In this document: positions 1-8,367 of the stretch, piece by piece
How the letters are laid out: each line of letters opens with the position of its first letter
Position numbering within the stretch: the first letter of the stretch is position 1
NCBI RefSeq assembly: GCF_022664395.1
Contig: NZ_JAKRET010000005.1
Span: 124,001 to 188,000, forward strand
Reading direction: 5' to 3'
Origin: Sphingomonas lacusdianchii
Lineage (GTDB): Bacteria; Pseudomonadota; Alphaproteobacteria; Sphingomonadales; Sphingomonadaceae
DNA length: 64,000 nucleotides
The notes under the pieces: model-generated
Seen by the model: the letters and a program-made list of their open reading frames with translations, nothing else
Told to the model about the DNA's origin: nothing
The model's database searches: none
Translations under genes and position numbers: made by a program

Positions 1-394
1 GGCCGGCATCGCCCAGCTGGCGGCCCATGCGTGCCCATTGTTCGGACCGCAGGCCGGTGACGGCATTCGCGCGATAGGTTTCGGCGGCGCGCTCCTGTTC
101 GGCGATGCCGCGCGCGGCGTCGTCGACCGCCGCCCGCCAGCCGGCGGTGGCTTCGCGCGTGCCGGCGCTGTCGCCGGTCAGGAACCCGCGAACCAGTGCC
201 GCGCGCTGTTCGACCTTGCGCGACAAAGCATGATCGATGCGGTTCAGCGCCTCCATCGACGACAGGTCGCGTTCGACGATCAGGTCGACGGTCGACCGGA
301 CCTCGCCGATCTGGATCAGCGCATAGAGGCCGAGGGCGAGCAGGATCGCGGTGAGAGCCGCGAAGCCGGCGGCGATCCGGGTGGAAACGGACAA
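1..394 (-). CDS. Methyl-accepting chemotaxis protein, N-terminal part (cut by window edge)
   Basis: Reading leftwards from a TTG at 394, 131 codons stay open to the window edge. The product begins MSVSTRIAAGF, has one hydrophobic membrane segment at about residues 8-27 (LTAILLALGLYALIQIG), then a helical, charged region typical of a four-helix-bundle periplasmic sensor domain. The TTG start follows an AGGA motif by about 7 bases, and the gene begins 3 bases after the stop of the upstream cheW, so it belongs to the cheW-cheR-cheW operon. The signalling domain is outside the window; identification as a chemoreceptor rests on the N-terminal layout and the che neighbours. No ATG start exists nearby. 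Confidence 0.8.
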   Translation of the reverse strand, partial: MSVSTRIAAGFAALTAILLALGLYALIQIGEVRSTVDLIVERDLSSMEALNRIDHALSRKVEQRAALVRGFLTGDSAGTREATAGWRAAVDDAARGIAEQERAAETYRANAVTGLRSEQWARMGRQLGDAG

Positions 395-397
395 ACC

Positions 398-910
398 TTA
401 TCCTTCCTGAAGACGGGCGGGGAGCAGTAGCTCGATCAGCAGCGCCGGGTCGATACGGGTCAGGCGCTCGCCGTCTCCCTCGACCAGACGCGACAAAGTT
501 GGCGTCGTGTCGCCCTGCGGCGCGTCGACCACGCCCAGCAGGGCATCGACCGCCAGCGCGATGCGCGGCGCGTCGTGGCGCAGGACGATCATTGCGGCGG
601 GCGTGTCAACTTCGCGCGCCAGCAGCCCCGCCGGATCGAACAGATTCACTACCGCCCCCCGCCATGCCACCAGCCCCAGCAGGGCGGCCGGACCCTGCGG
701 CACACGTGTAACCTTTGGCACCATCGCCACCGCCCGGACCTGCGCGATCGGCAGCCCGTGCGCCACCCCGCCCAGTACGAACGCCAGCAGCGTCTCGGTT
801 GGCGTATCGCGCTGGGTCCGCTCCCCCGCCACCGCCCGCTGCCGCGCGCGCAGCACCGCCGCGACGGCATCGGCGTCCATCCCCTCGGCGACGATCGGGC
901 GCCCGCTCAC
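398..910 (-). CDS. cheW: CheW-like chemosensory coupling protein (second cheW copy)
   Basis: 170 aa. CheW couples chemoreceptors to the CheA histidine kinase in the cytoplasm. A basic helical extension (about residues 10-40, rich in Arg) precedes the CheW fold, recognisable from the pattern LPIAQVRAV followed by GLVAWRG and NLFDPAGLL. The N-terminal extension recalls WspD-type CheW proteins, in contrast to the shorter CheW encoded two genes upstream. Its ATG overlaps the cheR stop by 4 bases (907-910), so translation is probably coupled, and the chemoreceptor gene follows immediately. Confidence 0.88.
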   Translation of the reverse strand: MSGRPIVAEGMDADAVAAVLRARQRAVAGERTQRDTPTETLLAFVLGGVAHGLPIAQVRAVAMVPKVTRVPQGPAALLGLVAWRGAVVNLFDPAGLLAREVDTPAAMIVLRHDAPRIALAVDALLGVVDAPQGDTTPTLSRLVEGDGERLTRIDPALLIELLLPARLQEG

Positions 911-2175
911 CGCGTGGTCCCGATGATATGCCGGATCGCGGCGGTCATCGCGCCAGCGGTCATGCCGTCGCCCTCAGCCAGTTCGGTCGCGGGATCGAGC
1001 GCGGCGGCGACGCGCAACGCGTTGGTCAGGCTGCGTTTCCCATCGGGCTGCCGCCCCTGCGCCAACAGATAGTGGCCGAACTGATAATGCGCCATCGCGA
1101 ACGACCGGTCGAGATACAGCGCATCGCGAAACGCCCGCTCGGCCGAATCCTTGTCGCCGCTCGCCAGCGCGTCGAGCGCCGCGAAGTAGCGCGCGACGGC
1201 ATCCTGCGTCCGCCCGACGACGGGCGGCGGAACGGGCAGCGGCTTCGCCACCGCCACCGGTCGCGGCGGGGCCGGCGGCGGCGTCGCGGGCAATGGTCTT
1301 GGCATTGCGACGGATACCGGCACGACCGGCACGGGCCGCTCGACCGAACCCTTTGGGCGATACGCCAGAACGCCCCCGGCCTGCACCGGATCGGCAACGG
1401 CATCGAACCCCGGATTGGGTTCGGCATGCCCCAGCAGCAGCAGCCCCTCGGGCGCAAGTCGCTCGACCAACGCTCCCACGACGGCGGTCGCATGATCCTG
1501 CGCGAAATAGATCAGCACGTTGCGGCACAGGATCAGGTCGTAATCGGTGAAGCCGAGCGCAGCGGTCCCGTCGATCATCGACATCAGATTATGCCGTTCG
1601 AACCGCGCCATCCCGCGATAGCGTTCCTTCAACCGGTACCGCTCGCCGTTGCGGTCGAACAGCCGCGCGCGCTCGCCCTCGCTGACCGTGCGCAACGCCC
1701 AGGACGAATAATCCGCCTGCCGCGCCGCGTTCAGCGCCGCCTCGTCGATATCGGTTCCGGTGAGCGCAATCCGCCATTCGCCGATCGCCTCGCCCAGCAG
1801 GTCGGTCAGCACGATCGCGATCGAGTGCGCCTCCGCGCCCGTCGAGCAGCCGACGCTCCAAATGCGCAGCCTCTTCTCGGCGGCATTGCGGCGGATCAGG
1901 CGCGGCAGGATGACGCTGCGCAACGCCTCGAACTGTTCGGCGAAGCGGAAGAAGAAGGTTTCGTTGATGGTCACCGCGCTTTCGAGCAACGGCCATTCGG
2001 CGTCCTGCGGGTCCTGCAGCCGGTCGCGATAGCCGGCGAGCGTCGCGTCGCCGGTTTCGGCCATGCGGTGGGCGATGCGCTCGGCGAGTTGCGCATCCTT
2101 GTCGACATAATAATGATGACCGGTGCGGTCGATCACCAGCGCCTTGACCGCGGCGAAGGCTACGTCGTGGATCAT
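907..2175 (-). CDS. cheR: CheR-type receptor methyltransferase with C-terminal TPR-like extension
   Basis: 422 aa, about 140 longer than a classical CheR. It methylates glutamates of chemoreceptors using S-adenosylmethionine. Residues 1-80 are the CheR N-terminal helices, with NETFFFR at 71-77. The SAM-binding motif GCSTGAEAHS lies at 109-118 and the LCRNVLIYF signature follows. A proline-rich linker (about 285-325) leads into a TPR-like helical region (about 335-405, with AERAFRDALYLDRSFAMAHY). CheR fused to TPR repeats is typical of Wsp/Frz-type systems rather than of flagellar chemotaxis. The ATG at 2175 overlaps the upstream cheW stop by 4 bases; the open frame continues further upstream, but that stretch has no CheR similarity. 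Confidence 0.92.
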   Translation of the reverse strand: MIHDVAFAAVKALVIDRTGHHYYVDKDAQLAERIAHRMAETGDATLAGYRDRLQDPQDAEWPLLESAVTINETFFFRFAEQFEALRSVILPRLIRRNAAEKRLRIWSVGCSTGAEAHSIAIVLTDLLGEAIGEWRIALTGTDIDEAALNAARQADYSSWALRTVSEGERARLFDRNGERYRLKERYRGMARFERHNLMSMIDGTAALGFTDYDLILCRNVLIYFAQDHATAVVGALVERLAPEGLLLLGHAEPNPGFDAVADPVQAGGVLAYRPKGSVERPVPVVPVSVAMPRPLPATPPPAPPRPVAVAKPLPVPPPVVGRTQDAVARYFAALDALASGDKDSAERAFRDALYLDRSFAMAHYQFGHYLLAQGRQPDGKRSLTNALRVAAALDPATELAEGDGMTAGAMTAAIRHIIGTTR

Positions 2176-2645
2176 GCCGCGTTCCACTGCTGGGCACGCC
2201 TTGCGGCCGCAGCGGTCAGCGCGGCCAGCGTCGCGCGTTCGCCGTCGAGGAGCAGGCGATCCGGTGCGATGACATGCGCGACGTCGTCCCCGACCGGCAA
2301 TTCGCCGATGATCGCCGCGTTCAGGCTGTGGTCGGGCGATACCGGCGCGACGTTGCCGGACGCGACGTCCTCCGCCCGGTCGACAAGCAGGCACGGTCCG
2401 CCATCGCGCAGCCGCACCAGATGCGCGGACAGGGCGACGGTATCGACCCGTGCCAGTGGATCGAGCAGCATCAGCGGGGCAAGCACCGGCACGGGCGCGC
2501 CCTGCAACAAGACGAAACCCAGTATGGGCACGGGCAGTCCCGGCGACGCATCGATCGGCAGCATCGGCAGCACCTCGCGCACCGCCGACAGGGGCAGCGC
2601 CAATCGGGTATCGCCGATACGCAGGATCAGGAACGACGCGGTCAT
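2172..2645 (-). CDS. cheW: CheW-like coupling protein (first cheW copy)
   Basis: 157 aa, the usual CheW size. The protein starts MTASFLILRIGDTRLALPL, a standard CheW opening strand, followed by AVREVLPM and the docking region ILGFVLLQGAPVPVL. It presumably links the downstream-encoded chemoreceptor to a CheA kinase that is not in this window. It lies 33 bases after the mobA stop and overlaps cheR by 4 bases. It is much diverged from the other CheW of the same cluster, so the two are probably not interchangeable. Confidence 0.88.
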   Translation of the reverse strand: MTASFLILRIGDTRLALPLSAVREVLPMLPIDASPGLPVPILGFVLLQGAPVPVLAPLMLLDPLARVDTVALSAHLVRLRDGGPCLLVDRAEDVASGNVAPVSPDHSLNAAIIGELPVGDDVAHVIAPDRLLLDGERATLAALTAAAARRAQQWNAA

Positions 2646-2678
2646 CGCGGCCTGCTATATCGCGGGCTTGGCCTGCTG

Positions 2679-3218
2679 TCAGTCGCGTTGCGCGCTGATG
2701 CGTGCGAGATCGCCCGGCGTGTTGACGTTGGCGATCTCGCCCGCGCCGGTCACCGGTTCCGCCCCGATCCAGTCGGCAAAGGCCCGTACCGACCTCGACC
2801 CGTCGCCATGCAGCATCGTGCGCAAGGTCGTGTTCGCGTCGATCGGCCACAACCCGACGACCGGCAGGTCGGGCAGATACGCAGCCGGGCCAGCCGCCGC
2901 CAATCGCGCGCGCAGATCGCCGGGTACGAAAGGCGTATCGCATGGCACGGTCAACACATGCGTGAACCCTTCCGCGCAGGCGTGGTGCAGCGCCGCCGCG
3001 ATGCCCCCCAGCGGCCCCAGATCGGGGGCCGGGCGGTCGGGTACCGCCTCCAGCCCCGGATGCGTGCGTCCGACCACGATCAACGCATCGACCTGCGGCT
3101 CGACGGCGTCGGCGACACGATCGATCAGTGCCCGGCCGCCGATCGTCGCCAATGCCTTGTCACTGCCAAAACGACTCGATCGGCCGCCGGCGATGATCGC
3201 ACCCAGGACCCGTGTCAT
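2679..3218 (-). CDS. mobA: Molybdenum cofactor guanylyltransferase MobA
   Basis: 179 aa. MobA transfers GMP from GTP to molybdopterin, giving the MGD cofactor used by DMSO-reductase-family enzymes. The nucleotide-binding signature AGGRSSRFGSDKAL is at 10-23, GPLGG at 68-72 and CDTPF at 93-97. The ATG at 3218 overlaps the fdhD stop by 4 bases. The open frame extends upstream to 4046, but the family begins at MTRVLGAIIAGG. Its place behind the oxidoreductase and fdhD suggests that the operon supplies its own cofactor maturation. Confidence 0.93.
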   Translation of the reverse strand: MTRVLGAIIAGGRSSRFGSDKALATIGGRALIDRVADAVEPQVDALIVVGRTHPGLEAVPDRPAPDLGPLGGIAAALHHACAEGFTHVLTVPCDTPFVPGDLRARLAAAGPAAYLPDLPVVGLWPIDANTTLRTMLHGDGSRSVRAFADWIGAEPVTGAGEIANVNTPGDLARISAQRD

Positions 3219-3994
3219 GATGCGAGCATCGCGTCGGACCGGACCAGCGTCCGCAACGCCAGTCCGGCCGTCGCCGCGCGGTCCAGCGCCAGCGTCGTCG
3301 CGGCCGACAGCGTGGCCAGCATCGGGCATCCGGCGAGCACCGCCTTCTCGACCAGTTCGAACGAACAGCGCGACGACAGCAGCGCGAAGCCGCCGTCCCA
3401 GTCGTGTCCGCCGCGGCGCATCGCCCCGATCAGCTTGTCGAACGCGTTGTGCCGGCCAACATCCTCGCGAACCAGCCGGATACCGCCATCGGGCGCGCAC
3501 AGTGCCGCGGCGTGGGTCGCCCCGGTGGCCTGCGCCAGCGGCTGGTGATCGCGCAGCGCGGCGGCAGCGGCGAACAGCGCGGCGTCGTCCGCCACGGAAC
3601 GGGCGGTGACGGTCGGCAACGGCCGCAGCGCCTGTTCGAGATTCTCGATCCCGCACAGTCCGCACGACGATTCGGAGACGCGATGCCGAACACGATCGGC
3701 CACCCGGTCGTGACGCTCGGCCGCCAGCGTTACGCGCAACAGCGTACCCGCATCGGTGGCGTGTGCATCGACGTCGATCAACTCTTCCGCCCGGTCGATC
3801 AGCCGTTCGGCCAGCACGAACCCATGGGCAAGGTCGTCCAAATAGCTCGGCGTCGCCATCAGCACCGCATAGCCAAGGCCGTTTACCTCGACCGCGATCG
3901 GTGCCTCGACCGCAACGGCGCGGTCGTGCCCGGTGCGTTTCCCGCCTGGTTCCAACCGGTCGAACTGCCGGATGGTCGTATCGCCGCGTATCAT
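3215..3994 (-). CDS. fdhD: Formate dehydrogenase sulfurtransferase FdhD
   Basis: 259 aa. FdhD receives sulfur from a cysteine desulfurase and passes it to the molybdenum centre of formate dehydrogenase-like enzymes. The catalytic motif SSCGLCG puts the two cysteines at 111 and 114, and the cofactor-binding region carries REDVGRHNAFDK. It overlaps the upstream oxidoreductase gene and the downstream mobA by 4 bases each. Its presence supports a sulfurated Mo-bisMGD centre in the neighbouring enzyme. Confidence 0.95.
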   Translation of the reverse strand: MIRGDTTIRQFDRLEPGGKRTGHDRAVAVEAPIAVEVNGLGYAVLMATPSYLDDLAHGFVLAERLIDRAEELIDVDAHATDAGTLLRVTLAAERHDRVADRVRHRVSESSCGLCGIENLEQALRPLPTVTARSVADDAALFAAAAALRDHQPLAQATGATHAAALCAPDGGIRLVREDVGRHNAFDKLIGAMRRGGHDWDGGFALLSSRCSFELVEKAVLAGCPMLATLSAATTLALDRAATAGLALRTLVRSDAMLAS

Positions 3995-6276
3995 CCGGCG
4001 ACGATGCGTACCGGCACCGCCTTGGCGGCCGGGGTCTGCGACGCATGGTCGTGCCAGCCGATCGGGATCAGCGGGTTGAGTTCAGGATAATAGCCCGCGA
4101 CGCAACCATCGGGCAGGTCGAACGGCACGACTTTCAGCCCGGCGACACGACGATCGACGCCATCCGGTGCGTCACCGATCAGCGTCACCACCTGTCCCTT
4201 GTGCAAGCCGGCCTTGGCGATTTCGGCCGGGTTCATCATCAACACGTCGCGCGTCCCCGAAATGCCACGGAAGCGATCGTCATAGCCGTAAATCGTCGTG
4301 TTGAACTGATCGTTCGAACGGAGCGTCACGAGCCGATACCGTCCTGGCGCATCGTCGATCGCCGTTCCCGACAGCGAGCGTGGTACGGTGAACTCCGCCT
4401 TGCCACTTTCGGTCTTCCACACCCGTTCGCGCGCCGAATTGCCGCGGTAGAAGCCGCCGGGCGTGAACATGCGTTCCTCGAAATCGTGGAACTCTTCCGG
4501 ATAGGTCGCTTCGATCAGCTTGCGGATCTTCGCATAGTCGCCCGTCCAGCCGTCCCAGTCGACCTTCGGGTTAGGATCGAGCGTCGCCTTCGCCATGCCG
4601 GCGACGATCGCGACTTCGGACTTCAGATGCTCGCTTGCCGGTTCGTGCGTTGCGATCGACCCGTGGATATGGCTGAACGTATCCTCGATCGACACGATCT
4701 GTTCGCCGCCCGCCTGCTTGTCGACCTCGGTCCGGACGAGGCAGGGGAGAAGATAGGCGGTCTTGCCGTTGATCAGGTGGCTGCGGTTCAGCTTCGTCGC
4801 GATCTGGACGGTCAGGCGGATGTCGGGCCACGCCGCCTCGACCCGCTCGAGATCGGGGATCGCGCGCAGGAAGTTACCGCCGAGCGAGACGAAGGCTTCG
4901 ATCTCACCCTTCAATATGTCTTCGCATGCGGTCACGGTATTGTGGCCATGCTCCATCGGCGGGTCGAAATCGAACAATTCGCGCAGCCGGTCCATCGGCA
5001 CCAGTTCGGGCTTTTCGGAGATACCGACGGTGCGCTGCCCCTGCACGTTGCTGTGCCCGCGGACCGGCGACATGCCGGTACCGACGCGCCCGATATTCCC
5101 CTTCATCAGCAACAGGTTCACATAGGTCGCGACATTGTCGAACCCGTTGACCTGCTGGGTCAGTCCCATGCCGTAGATGCCGATCGTCCGATCCGCCTCG
5201 ACATAGACCTGTCCCGCTGCCTCGATATCGGCGCGCTTCAGCCCGCTCTCGCGTTCGATGTCCGCCCATTCGGTCGCGCGCACCATCGCCTCGAACGCCG
5301 CGAAGCCGTCGGTATGCTGCTCGATGAAATCGACGTCGAGGACGTGAACCTTGTGCTCGGCCCAGCTTTTGTCTTCGGCAGCCAGCACATGCTTGGCGAG
5401 ACCGATCATGACCGCCACGTCGCCGCCGGGCCGGACCTGGTGATATTGGCAGGAAATCTTCGTCTCGCTGCGCGTCGCCATTTCGAAGGGGTTTTGCGGG
5501 TCGGTGAAGGCGATCAGGCCCGGTTCCTTGACCGGGTTGAACGTCACCACCTTGCACCCGCGCTTCACCGCATCGCGTAAAGGGTGGAGGAAACGCGGGC
5601 TGTTCGATCCGGTATTCTGCCCGAAGAAGAACATCGCGTCGCAATGTTCGAAATCGTCGAGGATCGACGTGCCGACCGGCGCACCGATCGTCTTCTTCAG
5701 CGCGACCGACGTCGTCTCGTGGCACATGTTCGAACTGTCGGGCAGGTTGTTATGCCCATAGAGCCGCGCGAACAGGGCGAAGAGATACGAGGTTTCGAGG
5801 CTGGCCCGGCCCGAGGCGTAGAAGATCGCCTTCTTCGGATCGATCGCGCGCAACTCGGCACCGATCGCGGCAAAGGCTTCGTCCCAGCTGCATTCGACAT
5901 AATGGTCGGTGGCATGGTCGTAACGCATCGGGTGGGTCAGCCGCCCCTGATGCTCCAGATCAAAATCCTTCCAGCCCTTCAGCTCGCTGACCGAATGTTC
6001 GGCGAAAAATTCGGGCGTGCAGCGGTTGGGAGTCAGGTCCCACAGCGTGGCCTTTGCGCCGTTCTCGCAAAACTCGAACGGGTGCGGCTCGGCCGGCTTG
6101 CCCCATGCGCAGGAGGTGCACATGAAGCCCTTTGGCTTGTTCTGGCGGGCTAGCTGGGCGAGCGCGGCGGGGCGGTTGCGTTCCTTGCCGAGGATTTTCG
6201 ACATCCCCTTGACCGAACCCCAACCGCCGGCGGGGCCGTCATACCCCATCACATCATCGCGATCCGCCACATTCAT
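3991..6276 (-). CDS. FdhF/YdeP-family molybdopterin oxidoreductase
   Basis: 761 aa cytoplasmic enzyme of the DMSO-reductase superfamily, closest to the YdeP branch of formate-dehydrogenase-like proteins. The N-terminal pattern C53-x2-C56-x13-C70 fits a reduced iron-sulfur cluster motif. C185 in NMCHETTS is the probable Mo-ligand position of the family. Later motifs include YGMGLTQQVNG and GHSNVQGQRT. There is no twin-arginine signal. No electron-transfer subunits are encoded nearby, so the redox partner and the substrate are unknown; YdeP in E. coli is linked to acid resistance, and formate dehydrogenase activity should not be assumed. It is the first gene of the fdhD-mobA operon. Confidence 0.9.
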   Translation of the reverse strand: MNVADRDDVMGYDGPAGGWGSVKGMSKILGKERNRPAALAQLARQNKPKGFMCTSCAWGKPAEPHPFEFCENGAKATLWDLTPNRCTPEFFAEHSVSELKGWKDFDLEHQGRLTHPMRYDHATDHYVECSWDEAFAAIGAELRAIDPKKAIFYASGRASLETSYLFALFARLYGHNNLPDSSNMCHETTSVALKKTIGAPVGTSILDDFEHCDAMFFFGQNTGSNSPRFLHPLRDAVKRGCKVVTFNPVKEPGLIAFTDPQNPFEMATRSETKISCQYHQVRPGGDVAVMIGLAKHVLAAEDKSWAEHKVHVLDVDFIEQHTDGFAAFEAMVRATEWADIERESGLKRADIEAAGQVYVEADRTIGIYGMGLTQQVNGFDNVATYVNLLLMKGNIGRVGTGMSPVRGHSNVQGQRTVGISEKPELVPMDRLRELFDFDPPMEHGHNTVTACEDILKGEIEAFVSLGGNFLRAIPDLERVEAAWPDIRLTVQIATKLNRSHLINGKTAYLLPCLVRTEVDKQAGGEQIVSIEDTFSHIHGSIATHEPASEHLKSEVAIVAGMAKATLDPNPKVDWDGWTGDYAKIRKLIEATYPEEFHDFEERMFTPGGFYRGNSARERVWKTESGKAEFTVPRSLSGTAIDDAPGRYRLVTLRSNDQFNTTIYGYDDRFRGISGTRDVLMMNPAEIAKAGLHKGQVVTLIGDAPDGVDRRVAGLKVVPFDLPDGCVAGYYPELNPLIPIGWHDHASQTPAAKAVPVRIVAG

Positions 6277-6334
6277 CCCTTCGCCACGCCGTCAGGCGTA
6301 GGGTACGCAGAAAGATGTGCGAAAGTTCCAGTAG

Positions 6335-7519
6335 TTAAAGGACCATTTCGACCGCGACTGCCGTGGCTTCGCCGCCGCCGATGCACAGCGACGCCATCCC
6401 CCGCCGCAATCCGCGCGTCTCCAGCGCCGACAGCAACGTCGCGAGGACCCGTGCGCCGCTCGCCCCGATCGGATGACCGAGCGCACAGGCACCGCCATGC
6501 ACGTTGACGATATCATGCGCGAGGCCGAGGTCGTGCATCGCCGCCATCGTCACGCAGGCGAACGCCTCGTTGACCTCGAACAGGTCGACATCGCCGCTCG
6601 CCCAGCCGGCCCGGTCGAGCGCACGGCGCATGGCGAAGACCGGGGCTGTGGCGAAGCGAGCCGGCGCATGGGCATGGCCCGCCTGCGCGACGACCCGCGC
6701 GACCGGGGTCAGGCCCAGCCGGTCGGCGACCGACGCCCGCGCCAGCACCAGCGCCGCCGCCCCGTCCGAGATCGACGATGCGTTGGCGGCGGTGATCGTC
6801 CCGTCCTTGGCAAAAGCGGGCTTGAGCGTCGGAATTTTCGACGCGTCGCCACGCGTCGGCTGTTCGTCGGTGCGGATGGTCGTGCTGCCCTTGCGACCGG
6901 CAACCTCGACCGGCACGATTTCCCGATCGAACGCACCCGACGCCTGCGCCGCCTGCGCCCGGGTCAGCGACGCGATGGCGAAGTCGTCCTGCATTTGCCG
7001 CGTAAAGCCATAGGCGGCAGCGGTCTCCTCGGCGAAGCTGCCCATCAGCCGGCCGGGTTCATAGGCGTCCTCCAGCCCATCGAGATACATATGGTCGAGC
7101 AGCCGATCGTGCCCGATCCGCGCGCCGCCACGGTGCCGCTGCGATAGATAGGGGGCGTTGGTCATGCTCTCCATGCCGCCGGCGACGATGATGTCGGCCG
7201 ATCCGGCGGCGATCGTGTCGGCGGCCATCATCACCGCCTGCATTCCCGACCCGCACATCTTGTTGACGGTCGTCGCCTCGACATGCTGCGGCAGGCCGGC
7301 ACCCAGCGCCGCCTGTCGCGCGGGTGCCTGGCCAAGACCGGCGGGCAGCACGCAGCCCATATAGATGCGCTCGACCGCCTCGCCCGACAGGCCGGCACGC
7401 GCCACTGCCGCGCCCACTGCCGCCGAGCCCAGTTCGGTCGCGCTCGCCCCGGTCAGGCATCCCTGAAAGCTGCCCATCGGCGTGCGGGCATAGGACAGGA
7501 TGACGACGGGATCGGACAT
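6335..7519 (-). CDS. Acetyl-CoA acetyltransferase (thiolase)
   Basis: 394 aa, the usual thiolase length. Condenses two acyl-CoA units or cleaves 3-ketoacyl-CoA. The nucleophilic Cys89 sits in NKMCGSGMQ, the catalytic His349 in GHPIGASGAR and the second Cys379 in LCIGGGEA. VNEAFA and NASSISDGAAAL are further family motifs. The ATG at 7519 has a GGAGAG site about 8 bases upstream. It is a single gene, divergent from the prepilin peptidase gene. Sequence alone does not separate a biosynthetic (PHB-type) from a degradative thiolase; the length and motifs favour the acetoacetyl-CoA type. Confidence 0.93.
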   Translation of the reverse strand: MSDPVVILSYARTPMGSFQGCLTGASATELGSAAVGAAVARAGLSGEAVERIYMGCVLPAGLGQAPARQAALGAGLPQHVEATTVNKMCGSGMQAVMMAADTIAAGSADIIVAGGMESMTNAPYLSQRHRGGARIGHDRLLDHMYLDGLEDAYEPGRLMGSFAEETAAAYGFTRQMQDDFAIASLTRAQAAQASGAFDREIVPVEVAGRKGSTTIRTDEQPTRGDASKIPTLKPAFAKDGTITAANASSISDGAAALVLARASVADRLGLTPVARVVAQAGHAHAPARFATAPVFAMRRALDRAGWASGDVDLFEVNEAFACVTMAAMHDLGLAHDIVNVHGGACALGHPIGASGARVLATLLSALETRGLRRGMASLCIGGGEATAVAVEMVL

Positions 7520-7614
7520 GCGGCTCTCCAACGGATTCTGGTTTCGTTTGATATCATATCTAGGCGTTTCGCCCCCGCCTCGCAAATGTCGGCAACTGTC
7601 GATAGGGGCGGGGC

Positions 7615-8367
7615 ATGTCGTCCGCGCTTCCCCCCAATGTCTGGCCCGTTCTGCTCGGCGTGCTGGGGGCGGTGTTCGGCAGCTTCATCGCAACCTTGGC
7701 GATCCGCTGGCCAGAGGGGCGGTCGATCGCGGTCGGGCGATCGGCCTGCGACGGTTGCGGCCGGACGTTACGCGCGACCGATCTGGTGCCGCTGCTGAGC
7801 TTTCTTGTTCTGCGCGGCCGATGCCGTAGCTGTGATGCCCGTATTGCGCCCGCACATTGGATAACCGAATGTCTCGGCGCAGCCATCGGGATCGTCGCGG
7901 GACTTGTTGCCCCCGGTTTCGAGGGCGTTGCCGGCGCCGTCTGCGGCTGGCTGTTGCTTACGTCGGGCGCGATCGATCTGGCCGCCTTCTGGCTCCCCGA
8001 TCGCATCACCGTCAGCCTCGCCATCGCCGCGCTGGTGGGAGGGCTGGCAGGTGCCGCGCCCGACACGACCGAGCGGCTGATCGGCGGGGTAGGGGGCTTC
8101 GCGACGCTGTGGCTTGTCGCCGCATTCTACCGACGGGTCCGCGGACGGACCGGGCTGGGTGGCGGCGACCCGAAGCTGTTCGGTGCGATAGGCCTGTGGC
8201 TCGGCTGGCGCGCACTGCCGGTCGTGTTGCTGATCGCATCGCTGGCCGGGCTGGCGGTCGTGCTGGCGATAGCGGTCGCCGGCAGACGTCCCACCGCGAC
8301 CGACCGCCTGCCGCTCGGCACGCTGCTTGCGGGCGCCGCCTTCCTCTGCTGGGCGCTCTCTGTCTAA
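7615..8367 (+). CDS. pilD: Type IV prepilin peptidase / N-methyltransferase
   Basis: 250 aa polytopic inner-membrane protein that cleaves prepilin leaders and methylates the new N-terminus. It has GSFIATLAIR at 22-31, a cytoplasmic zinc loop with C45/C48 and C70/C73, and the two catalytic aspartates expected in DLAAFWLPD (D121) and GGGDPKLFG (D185). The full methyltransferase loop argues for a PilD/GspO type serving type II secretion or type IV pili, rather than the short CpaA type that processes Flp pilins. Its stop overlaps the convergent DUF1989 gene by 4 bases. Confidence 0.93.
   Translation: MSSALPPNVWPVLLGVLGAVFGSFIATLAIRWPEGRSIAVGRSACDGCGRTLRATDLVPLLSFLVLRGRCRSCDARIAPAHWITECLGAAIGIVAGLVAPGFEGVAGAVCGWLLLTSGAIDLAAFWLPDRITVSLAIAALVGGLAGAAPDTTERLIGGVGGFATLWLVAAFYRRVRGRTGLGGGDPKLFGAIGLWLGWRALPVVLLIASLAGLAVVLAIAVAGRRPTATDRLPLGTLLAGAAFLCWALSV

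Noticed and set aside
715..3609. 964-aa open frame on the plus strand
   Set aside because: It runs antisense to cheR, cheW, mobA and fdhD, which have clear family motifs. The long frame is a product of high GC content, and its translation is Arg/Pro-rich low-complexity sequence.
3763..5580. 605-aa plus-strand open frame
   Set aside because: Antisense to the molybdoenzyme gene; no recognisable motif, no ribosome binding site.
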